This document shows, piece by piece, positions 1 to 7,095 of a DNA stretch of 12,384 nucleotides. Below the pieces are notes generated by a model. The model was given only the letters and a program-made list of their open reading frames with translations. It searched no databases and had not been told where the DNA came from. This DNA comes from JBBDWZ01 sp050732575 (GTDB lineage Bacteria; Gemmatimonadota; Gemmatimonadetes; Longimicrobiales; RSA9). A program made the position numbers and the translations under genes. The stretch is from the NCBI GenBank assembly GCA_050732575.1, contig JBOHRF010000137.1, positions 1 through 12,384 on the forward strand, written 5' to 3'. Within the stretch, counting starts at the first letter, position 1. Every line of letters starts with the position of its first letter.

Positions 1-138
1 GAACAACCCGGCGCCCGCGGCAAACTCGATCCGGCGAGGACCATCGTAATCCTCCCAGAGGTCCCGTTGCTGGGCAGTGGCGGGCAGCGCGCCGAGCAAC
101 AGCACAAGGACCAGGACTCGCGAAACCAGGTTTCGCAT
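1..138 (-). CDS. Exported protein of unknown function, N-terminal 46 codons only
   Basis: Reading leftwards from the ATG at 138, the frame stays open to the window edge, so the C-terminus is missing. A textbook Shine-Dalgarno AGGAGG lies at 143-148, four bases before the ATG, which fixes the start. The protein begins MRNLVSRVLVLVLLLGALPA and continues TAQQRDLWEDYDG: a positively charged tip, a leucine/valine core and a probable signal peptidase I site after ATA (residue 23). The mature part begins acidic and then reads RRIEFAAGAGLF, an alternating pattern that could be a first outer-membrane beta-strand, but that is only a guess. The family cannot be named from 46 residues. Two CTGGTCCG motifs lie 113-234 bp upstream and may regulate it. 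Confidence 0.82.
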   Translation of the reverse strand, partial: MRNLVSRVLVLVLLLGALPATAQQRDLWEDYDGPRRIEFAAGAGLF

Positions 139-249
139 GGCGCCTCCTGGATCGGGGACTTCCTCGCCCCATCAGGGATGATGGAGCGGCAGCGTCCGAG
201 GATGGCGCTTCCGCAGCGGTAATAAAATCGGGCCAAAGACGCACTCGGG

Positions 250-373
250 TCGGACCAGTTTTCAGAACTTCGGCGGTGACCCATGCAGCTATGAGCGTGC
301 CTGGCTGGCACCTGGCTGGCAGGCTCGAACATGCGGGGATGAGCCAGTTCCTAAGAACTGGAAACTGGTCCGA
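250..373. repeat. 124-bp structure bounded by imperfect 21-bp inverted repeats, with an internal 11-bp tandem repeat
   Basis: Positions 250-270 and 353-373 are inverted copies of each other with 18 of 21 matches; the outer 12 bases (250-261 against 362-373) match perfectly. Between the arms, CCTGGCTGGCA occurs twice in direct tandem at 300-310 and 311-321 without mismatch. A second hairpin overlaps the right arm: CCAGTTC (344-350), loop CTAA, GAACTGG (355-361). I see no target-site duplication next to the arms. It could be a small non-autonomous mobile element, a pair of operator sites upstream of the gene at 1-138, or a structured RNA. The sequence alone does not decide between these. Confidence 0.6.
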
Positions 374-632
374 GAACAAACGCAGCCGCGCCCGGATGAG
401 CGCGCGCCAAGCGGGCTCGTATTATCTGCGGCAGAGGAGCGGTCCATTGCGCCATCGCGGTCCCAAGCACCGGCCGGACAATCGCTCCAGTCCATTGGCG
501 GGCAGGCCGAACGACTGGAAATCGATTGCCGCGGCCAGTGGCGTCGAGATGTCAAAAGCCTGGACGCGCGGTTCTTGAAATTATGAACGCGGAAACATGA
601 CTGTGGGACTGACGCGCCGAGAGGGCGGAGGG
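374..632. other. Non-coding stretch, no gene recognised
   Basis: Together with 139-249 this forms a 494-bp region without a credible gene. Short open frames exist on both strands (for example 276-578 plus and 289-555 minus), but their translations are rich in Arg, Ser, Pro and Trp with no recognisable motif, and they overlap each other on opposite strands. Apart from the inverted-repeat structure at 250-373 I see nothing in it. Confidence 0.55.
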
Positions 633-851
633 TCAGCGCCGCGCTGCGGCGCGACGTTGGCGCAGCTCTTCGCGCCAGTTATGCACCACGATGGTTGCTG
701 CATCGGCGGCCCTTAGGCCAATCAGCAGGACGTGTTTGCCGTCGGCCGTGACGTCGTATTCGGCGTGACCTGAATTGAAGTCAAAGTTGCCCCGTGCGAT
801 CGTGTCACGGGCAACGACAGCGAAGGTCGCACCCGTATCCACGCGAGCTTC
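633..851 (-). pseudogene. C-terminal remnant of a PD40/TolB-type beta-propeller protein, probably a Ser/Thr kinase tail
   Basis: The frame ends at the TGA at 633-635 and is open back to a TGA at 852-854. It reads EARVDTGATFAVVARDTI, then YDVTADGKHVLLIG, then IVVHNWREELRQR. This matches the usual ending of PD40/WD40-like propellers fused to PknB-type kinases: an 'A-V-x-T-G-x-T-F' strand, 'YDVxPDGxxFL' and a final 'IxVVxNWxEEL'. Only about 72 residues of that ending are present. The DNA further upstream (855-1049) does not continue the family in any frame I translated. A GTG at 842 could start a 69-residue product, but no ribosome binding site is evident. I read it as the surviving 3' end of a lost gene. 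A small expressed protein is a less likely alternative. Confidence 0.65.
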
Positions 852-854
852 TCA

Positions 855-1049
855 CCAGCTCTTTACGAGGCGTAAGATAGTGGAGGTCGAACCCCGGAGT
901 CGGCTACCGGCGAGGCAGGCGGAGTCATTCCGCTTTCACATTACGACCTGTACCACATCCCTGCCAGCCGGATAGGGCGCGTTGCGTGTCCGCTCGAGAG
1001 CGGCACTGGTAGGATCAAACCACCATTCACATCGAACTGTGAGCGTCCG
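855..1049. other. Intergenic region downstream of the M14 gene
   Basis: No gene is seen here. It contains only the weak hairpin at 986-1006, and the reading frames are broken by stops on both strands. Confidence 0.5.
986..1006 (-). terminator. Possible hairpin terminator for the four-gene cluster, weak
   Basis: On the minus strand, GTGCCGCTCTCGAGCGGACAC folds as CCGCT/AGCGG plus flanking GTG/CAC with one bulged base. It begins 43 bp after the stop codon of the M14 gene. No run of T follows on the minus strand, so if it ends transcription it is not a classical intrinsic terminator. It is the best candidate seen at the end of the cluster. Confidence 0.25.
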
Positions 1050-3719
1050 TTAATTCTTCCCCATGAATACCGCGTTGAAAAAGAGCCGCGTCAGTCCGTC
1101 CCAGAAGAGCCGGAAATTCGGATCGTCCAGGAAGAGGACAACGGAGCCTGCGCCGCGCCGTTCGCGCACCACGTACGGTGATCCGCTCACGTGCGCAAGA
1201 GACTCTGGAAAGACAAAACCACTGACGCGCGCGCGCGCAGCATCGGCGATGCGTATGGGCGTTTCCACCGGGCTGCTGGCCTCGAACGCCAGTGCTGACC
1301 ACACCATCACGGGCAGCTCACTCTCCTGATAGCCATACGTCAGCGGGTTTTTCGCGTCGCTGATGGTCGCGCGCAGGACCGCGCCCGGTACGGCGGGCAT
1401 GCGCGCTGGCGGCTGCCCGTTTGCCGGTCTGCGCACGCGCGCGCTGGTGAGTCCGTTGGCTTCGGCGGCAATCCAGCCGGCTGCGCCGCGGATGCCAATC
1501 AGCGTTCCGCCTTTCTCGACCCAGGCGCGCAATTTGGCCGCCACATCCGTGGCTACCGCCCTGTGCACAGAACCGTAGTTGCCGTCGGGCAGAATGAGCA
1601 CGACGTATTTGTCCAGGTTGACGGCGTTGAGCCGGTCGAAGTTGAGCGCTGTGAAATCAACGCCGTAGCGCTGCTCGAACGTGTACCAGATGTGGCCGTA
1701 GCTGGCGGGACTGATGGGTCGGTCCATGACCACGGCAATGCGGCCGGTTGCGGTTGCGGCCAATGCGTTCGGCTCCAGGCGGAAGCCGGAGTCCGTTGCG
1801 GGCGAGTCCACACCTACCACGGTCACACCGCTTTGCTCGGCCAGTGAGTGGGCCAGCGCAGTCAGGTCGCGGTCCGTGTTTTCACTCCTAAAAACGGCGA
1901 CTGTGCCGGGCGTGAAGCGCCGACCCTCCACGGCAAACGCCTCGTTGGCAATGCGGTGCGCAATGCCTTCGCGGCGCAGGCGCGCGATGGCGTGAATGCC
2001 CGCGTTGGACGTGTATTCGACCAACAGCGCGTGGCGCGCAGCGGGCCGTAGTACTGCGCCGCGCGGCTGCATTTCGGCCGCCACACGTTCCAGTCCGGCT
2101 GGCGGCACCGGCTGCGTCAGCTCGTACGCCTGCAAGTTATACGTATGCGGCATGGACCAGGCCGTGATGTCGTAGAAGAGGCGGCCGGGTGAACGCGTGG
2201 TGTCGGCCTGCGCTCTGCCGATCTGGGCCATGAACTCACTTGAGAATTTGGCTTCCGGCTCCATCAGTACGCGCAGCATTCTCGACTCGGGCTGTGCTGT
2301 GGAGATGATGTAGCTGCCCACCGGCAGGGTTACCGCACCCGATGCTTTTGCGACCGCGTTACCCGCACCTGCCTCGAAATACGGGCGAGCGCCATTGAGC
2401 TGAAGCGCGTGCGTGGTGCGGTGCACTTCAATGGCATTACGCCGCATCGTGTTCACCACAGCGGCCAGATTGCGAGGATCGTTAGTAGCGGACAGAGCGT
2501 AAGCTTTCACGGGTCCGCGCTGGCCTTCTTCAACAGCGGACCGTTTGTACTCGTAGAAATCGCGCAGTATTCGTTCGCGATTCTCCACGGCCAGACTCAT
2601 GGTCACGTCCGATGCGATCACGTGCTGGATGATGCCATCAGCCAGCGTGTAGGGCGCACCATTGCGTCGTTCCACACGGATGCCGCGACTGCCGCCGCCC
2701 GATGTCTCCGTAGTCCAGGCAATGGCGCCGCTGAAGTTGGGATAGGTGTCCCAGTAGCCTGGATCGAACTGGCCATACTCCCAGGGCGCGTACACGTACT
2801 TCCGTTTGGTGAACTCGGCCTGCATGGCCTCGCCGAACTGGCGATGCCATTCGCGCTGGCGCGCGGTCAATACTTCGTGCAGCGGCTCCACGTACCACGG
2901 TCCTGTGTATTGCGCGTGCTCGCCGTGGTTGTCCACGAACACCTGCGGATTCCACTGCCTGTAGAGCGCGACCATGGCGCGCGACTCGCGCTGAATGTTC
3001 CACACCGACTCGCGATTGGGATCGAGCTGGTAATGATTGTTGGAATTGATGCCCCACGGGAATTGATGCTCGGCTGCATCGGGGTCAGCCGTGCCGTCCG
3101 GGCCCACACGGAACGCGTTGTACCACGTGACCGCGCGCTGGTTGGCGTCAGGATTCTCGGCCGGTACCAGGACGACCACCGCATCGCGCAGCACGGCCAG
3201 CGTACGCGCATCATTGCCCGCGGCCAACTGGTAAGCCAGCTGAATGGCTGCTTCCGGACCGGCCGTCTCTGCGCCATCGGTGGCGAACACGAGCATGACT
3301 ACCAGGGGTGTGTTGCGCACGATGGCATCGACATCCTGCGTGTTACTGAGCGTGCGTGGATCGGCCAGGCGCGCCAGGTTGGCACGGATCTGATCCAGCC
3401 GTGCCAGGTTCTCGGGTGACGAGATCGTGATGTTATAGATGGGCCGGCCTTCGTACGACTCGCCGTGTGTGGCCAGGCGAACGCGTTTGCTGCTGGCCAC
3501 CAATCGCTCCAGGTAGGGCACCATCTCGGCGTAGCTGGCCAGATCCTTCCCCAGCGTATAGCCGAGCGCCGCAGTCGGCGCGGGCACTGCTGGATCATAC
3601 GTGCGCCCCGGGAACAGCTGATGTTCGACGACGTCGGCGCGCGCCTGCGCGCAGACCGCGGACGCGCCCAGCAGGGATAGGATGGGCAGGGAAGCAAATG
3701 CGGCCACGATCGATTTCAT
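1050..3719 (-). CDS. Large exported M14-type zinc carboxypeptidase homologue with an altered zinc ligand
   Basis: 889 residues from the ATG at 3719, which has GGAG eight bases upstream; an earlier in-frame GTG at 3728 overlaps that site and is less likely. Residues 1-25 are a signal peptide ending ASAVCAQA. The M14 domain covers about 50-400: HGESYEGRPIYNI (85-97), the zinc-site segment FATDGAETAGPEAA (145-158), VLVPAENPDAN (184-194), LDPNRES (232-238), VDNHGEHAQY (262-271) and WTTETSGG (335-342). By alignment with family motifs, Asp148 and Glu151 occupy HxxE, His265 is the third zinc ligand and Glu338 the likely general base. The first ligand is therefore Asp, not His (codon GAT at 3276-3278). 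Residues about 660-889 resemble a class I glutamine-amidotransferase-like fold, as in other long members. The gene starts 16 bp after the propeller gene ends, so the two are surely co-transcribed. A peptidase role is inferred; activity is doubtful because of the substitution. Confidence 0.88.
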   Translation of the reverse strand: MKSIVAAFASLPILSLLGASAVCAQARADVVEHQLFPGRTYDPAVPAPTAALGYTLGKDLASYAEMVPYLERLVASSKRVRLATHGESYEGRPIYNITISSPENLARLDQIRANLARLADPRTLSNTQDVDAIVRNTPLVVMLVFATDGAETAGPEAAIQLAYQLAAGNDARTLAVLRDAVVVLVPAENPDANQRAVTWYNAFRVGPDGTADPDAAEHQFPWGINSNNHYQLDPNRESVWNIQRESRAMVALYRQWNPQVFVDNHGEHAQYTGPWYVEPLHEVLTARQREWHRQFGEAMQAEFTKRKYVYAPWEYGQFDPGYWDTYPNFSGAIAWTTETSGGGSRGIRVERRNGAPYTLADGIIQHVIASDVTMSLAVENRERILRDFYEYKRSAVEEGQRGPVKAYALSATNDPRNLAAVVNTMRRNAIEVHRTTHALQLNGARPYFEAGAGNAVAKASGAVTLPVGSYIISTAQPESRMLRVLMEPEAKFSSEFMAQIGRAQADTTRSPGRLFYDITAWSMPHTYNLQAYELTQPVPPAGLERVAAEMQPRGAVLRPAARHALLVEYTSNAGIHAIARLRREGIAHRIANEAFAVEGRRFTPGTVAVFRSENTDRDLTALAHSLAEQSGVTVVGVDSPATDSGFRLEPNALAATATGRIAVVMDRPISPASYGHIWYTFEQRYGVDFTALNFDRLNAVNLDKYVVLILPDGNYGSVHRAVATDVAAKLRAWVEKGGTLIGIRGAAGWIAAEANGLTSARVRRPANGQPPARMPAVPGAVLRATISDAKNPLTYGYQESELPVMVWSALAFEASSPVETPIRIADAARARVSGFVFPESLAHVSGSPYVVRERRGAGSVVLFLDDPNFRLFWDGLTRLFFNAVFMGKN

Positions 3720-3735
3720 GGTCTGCACTCCGGTG

Positions 3736-6700
3736 TCAATTAGTGACGCTCAGCTCTCTCTCGATAGCGGCCAGTTCGGCTTTCACCTCCGCAAGCGCGG
3801 CGCGCATGGCACCCGTGGGCGCAGACAACGAGCCCGTGCGCGCGCCCGATCCGGTGAATGTATTGCTCAACGTTGTGAGACGCTGGCGCACAGCCTGCGC
3901 GCCGCCGCCACGGCCGCCGCCGCCCGCGCGACCACCACCGCCACCACCGGCCAGCCGCTGCTCGATACCCAGCAGGCGAGTGGATTCCTCCGGACTGGCG
4001 GCTGCGCGACGCGTGCGCAGTGCCTGGACCAGCTGATCGACCCGGGCCGTCAACTCCATGGCCTCGACCACGAACGCTTCTCGTGCTTTGTGCTGGGCCA
4101 GCGTCACGGCGGAGGCAGGATCGTTACGCACTTCAAAAGAACGCGACTCGAGGACGGCGCCATCCACCTCGAGAGCCACCTTGAAGGTGCCGGGCGCAAT
4201 GTGGGGCCCGCGCGGTCCGATATCGTGGGAAGGTATGGGCAGCTGCACCGCGCCCGTTCGCACCAGTCCGGCTCCGCCCATCTCATCACCGCCACCGCCG
4301 CCACCGCCACCACGGCCTGCTCCGGATGGCACAGGGAACCGCAGATCCCAGTTCACACGGTGCAGCAGGCCGGCCGTGGTTGGACCACTGAACTCCCGAA
4401 CCGTCTTGCCGGCCGCGTTGGTCACGATGAAGCGTACCTTCTGCGCAGGCTGCGCCAGGTGGAACGTCAATGTTGCACCTTCGGCCGGATTCTCCGCCGT
4501 GAAGAAGTAGTGCGACATGTTGGACACATCTTGCCAGTACAACATGAGTGTGGCGCGTGGAACATTGAACAAATGCGCACGTTTGGCGGCTATGGCGGGC
4601 GTCCACTCGGCGATGGGCGATGCATCATCGAGGATCCAGATGCTGCGGCCGTGCGTGCCCAGCACCAGGTCCTTGGTGCGCGGGTGAACGATCATATCGT
4701 CATAACGCGTGGTGGGCAGGTTGGCTGTGAGCCGCGTCCAGTGATCCCCCCGATCCAGCGTCACGAACACGGCGCGCTCGGTGCCGGCAAACAGCACGTT
4801 GGGATTGCCCGGGTACTCGGCCAGGCTGCGTATCGACGCATCGTCGGCAGGCAGTCCCGTGATGACCTTCGTCCAGGTCTTGCCAAAGTCGGGGGTGCGG
4901 AACAGGTACGGTGCAAAATCACCATCGCGGTGTGCATCGAACGAGACATAGGCCGTGCTGCGCGAACTAGAAGATGCAACGATATCGCCCACGAACGTGC
5001 CATCCTTCACACCCGTGATGGCGCGCGAGAGCTCGCTCCATGTGGCACCGCCATCCGTGGTGAGCTGCACGTTGCCGTCATCGGTGCCCACCCAGAGAAT
5101 CCTCGGGTCGAGCGGTGACTCTGCAAAGTTCGAGATCTCGCTGATGGCGTCACCATCATTACGAGACAGCCGAATATCGCGGTTCAGCACACCCATCATG
5201 ACCAGCGTGTCGCGATTGATCTGGCGCGTCAGATCCTGACTGCGCGACCACGTCGAACCGTAATCCTTCGAAGTGAAGAGACGGTTGCCGCCCAGGTACA
5301 CGGTGCCGGCGGTATGGCGTGATGCCATGATGGGCGCATCCCAATCGAAACGGTAACCCGATTCGCCGGTTGGCGGCCGCGGTGTGATGGGCAGAATATC
5401 GCCCGTCATGGGATCGACCAGCGAAAGGTTGCCGTTGCTCGATGACGAATAGACCTTGCGCCAATCGTCTTTATCGACCGCTTTGCCCGTACCATCACTG
5501 AACCCGATTTCCACCCAGTCCTGGTTCAGGATGCCCAGCCAGTGGCGGGTAGCACTGGGCCCGCCGAACGAATGGTTGTCCTGCAAGCCGATGTAGATCC
5601 AGTAGGGATCGCGATGGTCCACGGCAATGCGGTAGATCTGCGCGATCGGAATGTTGTTCACGCGCATGTACGTCTTGCCCATGTCGAAGCTCTCATGCAG
5701 CCCGCCGTCACCGGCCACGTAGATGTGATTGGAGTTGGCTGGATCGACGCGTAACACGTGATGGTCGGTCTTGAGACCGACATCATAAGTGGGAGATGTT
5801 GGTTCTTCCTCGAACGTGGCGCCGCCGTCCTCGCTCTTCACGATCGAAACACCCGGCAGCCAAACACGCTTGTCATTGTTCGGGTCGATGGTCGGCTTGC
5901 TGTAATACATGGGGCGCGGGTTGGTCCCGCTCATGCGTTTCCAGGTGGCGCCCGCATCTTCCGTGCGGTACGTGCCGCCGGCACCGGGCGCTGAGTGCTC
6001 GATGGTCGCAATCAGCACATCCGGCTTCGACAGGGCGAGTGCCAAACCGATGCGGCCTTTGTCACCAGCGGGAATGCCATTCTCGATCTTGCGCCAGGTG
6101 GCACCGGCATCCGTGCTCTTGTAGATAGCGCTGCCCGGACCCCCGCCATTGAAGCCGTAGGCCTTGCGCAGACGCTGATACGTGGCCGCGTACAACACGT
6201 TGGGATCGCGCGGGTCCAGCACGATGTCGGTGGCGCCCGTGAGTGTGTCGACATACAGGACCTTCGACCACGTGCGGCCCGCATCCGTGGTCTTGAACAC
6301 GCCCCGCTCGGGATTGGCTTTCCAGAGATTCCCGACCGCCGCGACGTAGGCGATGTTGGCATCGCGCGGGTGCAGCACTACGCGACCGATGGCGCGCGTC
6401 TCGCGCAGGCCAACGTGCGTCCAGGTCTCGCCCCCATTGGTCGAGCGGTACACGCCGCCGCCCCATGAGGAGCTTTGCCGGTTGTTGTTCTCGCCCGTAC
6501 CTGCCCACACGATGTTGGGATCACCCTCGAAGATGGCCAGTGCACCGAACGTGTTGTCCGGCTGGTTGCCGAAGATGTCCTTCCAAGTCACACCCTTGTT
6601 GCTCGACTTCCATACGCCACCGGACGCCGCGGCCACGTACAGCACGGCCGGATTCTTCGGGTCGATCACGATGTCGTGCAGCCGCCCACCCATGGCGGCG

Positions 6701-6819
6701 GGTCCGATCTCGCGGAAACGAAGACCGTCAAAAGGCTGGCGTGCCACCTGACCATGCAAGAACGCGGGCTTCAACAAACTGAGCGCTATTAGAACGCCAA
6801 GACTGTAGAGCATGGGCAC
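3736..6819 (-). CDS. Exported VPS10/sortilin-like BNR-repeat beta-propeller protein ('glycosyl hydrolase' family)
   Basis: 1027 residues from the GTG at 6819. The ribosome binding site GGAGG at 6826-6830 is six bases from that GTG, better spaced than for the ATG at 6813 or the GTG at 6861. The N-terminus MPMLYSLGVLIALSLLKPAF is followed by LHGQ, a signal peptide. From about residue 72 to 694 there are eleven Asp-box/BNR motifs (S/T-x-D/N-x-G-x-T-W type), including SSNKGVTW, STNGGETW, TTDAGRTW, STDAGATW, TEDAGATW, TTDGGATW, TPDFGKTW and TLDRGDHW, as expected for sortilin-type multi-bladed propellers. GTHGRSIWILDD follows shortly after, a typical end of the propeller in this family. The C-terminal third has two Gly-rich linkers (837-844 and about 958-973) and ends in a Glu/Leu-rich likely helix. 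Database labels call such proteins glycosyl hydrolases, but no glycosidase active site is visible; ligand binding is the safer call. Confidence 0.9.
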   Translation of the reverse strand: MPMLYSLGVLIALSLLKPAFLHGQVARQPFDGLRFREIGPAAMGGRLHDIVIDPKNPAVLYVAAASGGVWKSSNKGVTWKDIFGNQPDNTFGALAIFEGDPNIVWAGTGENNNRQSSSWGGGVYRSTNGGETWTHVGLRETRAIGRVVLHPRDANIAYVAAVGNLWKANPERGVFKTTDAGRTWSKVLYVDTLTGATDIVLDPRDPNVLYAATYQRLRKAYGFNGGGPGSAIYKSTDAGATWRKIENGIPAGDKGRIGLALALSKPDVLIATIEHSAPGAGGTYRTEDAGATWKRMSGTNPRPMYYSKPTIDPNNDKRVWLPGVSIVKSEDGGATFEEEPTSPTYDVGLKTDHHVLRVDPANSNHIYVAGDGGLHESFDMGKTYMRVNNIPIAQIYRIAVDHRDPYWIYIGLQDNHSFGGPSATRHWLGILNQDWVEIGFSDGTGKAVDKDDWRKVYSSSSNGNLSLVDPMTGDILPITPRPPTGESGYRFDWDAPIMASRHTAGTVYLGGNRLFTSKDYGSTWSRSQDLTRQINRDTLVMMGVLNRDIRLSRNDGDAISEISNFAESPLDPRILWVGTDDGNVQLTTDGGATWSELSRAITGVKDGTFVGDIVASSSSRSTAYVSFDAHRDGDFAPYLFRTPDFGKTWTKVITGLPADDASIRSLAEYPGNPNVLFAGTERAVFVTLDRGDHWTRLTANLPTTRYDDMIVHPRTKDLVLGTHGRSIWILDDASPIAEWTPAIAAKRAHLFNVPRATLMLYWQDVSNMSHYFFTAENPAEGATLTFHLAQPAQKVRFIVTNAAGKTVREFSGPTTAGLLHRVNWDLRFPVPSGAGRGGGGGGGGDEMGGAGLVRTGAVQLPIPSHDIGPRGPHIAPGTFKVALEVDGAVLESRSFEVRNDPASAVTLAQHKAREAFVVEAMELTARVDQLVQALRTRRAAASPEESTRLLGIEQRLAGGGGGGRAGGGGRGGGAQAVRQRLTTLSNTFTGSGARTGSLSAPTGAMRAALAEVKAELAAIERELSVTN

Positions 6820-7095
6820 GGAAAACCTCCGGAAACGGATGGAATCGACTTTCACATTCACGTTGACGGGTAGAGCCTATCCGACAAAGAGAGCCATGCT
6901 TTCGGTTCACCATGTTCGGGAGCGGGAGCGCATAACGGGAGCAGGCGCGGCTGGGCGCGGGTGCCGGCCTACCGATGATCGGTGCGCACATAACATCCCA
7001 GGCGACCAGGATTGTCATTCGCGCGCGCGCCGCCGCGTGGGGCGTTATTCCGCCCTCGGCACGGATCCGGTCATCGCTAATTCAAAAACGGTCTA
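6820..7095. other. 276-bp gap between acylase and propeller genes
   Basis: No gene is supported here. It contains the propeller gene's GGAGG site (6826-6830), a CG-alternating run around 7020-7032 and a small hairpin GGGCG/CGCCC with a six-base loop at 7040-7055 that lacks a T-run. The length allows a second promoter for the propeller and M14 genes, but I could not identify convincing -35 and -10 boxes. Confidence 0.45.
6826..6830 (-). promoter_or_regulatory. Ribosome binding site that decides the propeller gene's start
   Basis: GGAGG on the minus strand, six bases before GTG at 6819. It places the start inside the longer open frame and just in front of the hydrophobic signal peptide, so the first 14 codons of the longer frame are probably untranslated. 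Confidence 0.65.

Noticed and set aside
550..555. Perfect TTGACA (-35-like) on the minus strand
   Set aside because: No -10-like hexamer lies at 16-18 bases from it, and it is over 400 bp from the nearest downstream start codon.
276..578. 100-codon frame on the plus strand in the gene-free region
   Set aside because: It runs through the inverted repeats and tandem repeat, has unusual composition and no ribosome binding site or family resemblance.
879..905. tRNA/tmRNA-like T-arm around GGTCGAACCCCGG
   Set aside because: The loop lacks the TTCGA order on the plus strand, the minus-strand version pairs poorly, and no acceptor or anticodon arm could be built around it.
2409..3419. Long open frame on the plus strand (336 codons) opposite the M14 gene
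   Set aside because: It is antisense to a well-supported gene; the translation has no recognisable domain and the openness follows from high-GC codon bias.
3905..3948. Triplet-repeat microsatellite or CRISPR-like array
   Set aside because: It is simply Gly codons in the propeller gene's frame; no regularly spaced spacers.
3682..5118. Long open frame on the plus strand (478 codons) opposite the propeller gene
   Set aside because: It is antisense to clear BNR repeats and Gly runs (read as Ala/Thr runs on this strand); no family motif.
7040..7055. Hairpin GGGCG/CGCCC downstream of the acylase gene as a terminator
   Set aside because: The stem is only five base pairs with a six-base loop and no T-run follows on the minus strand.
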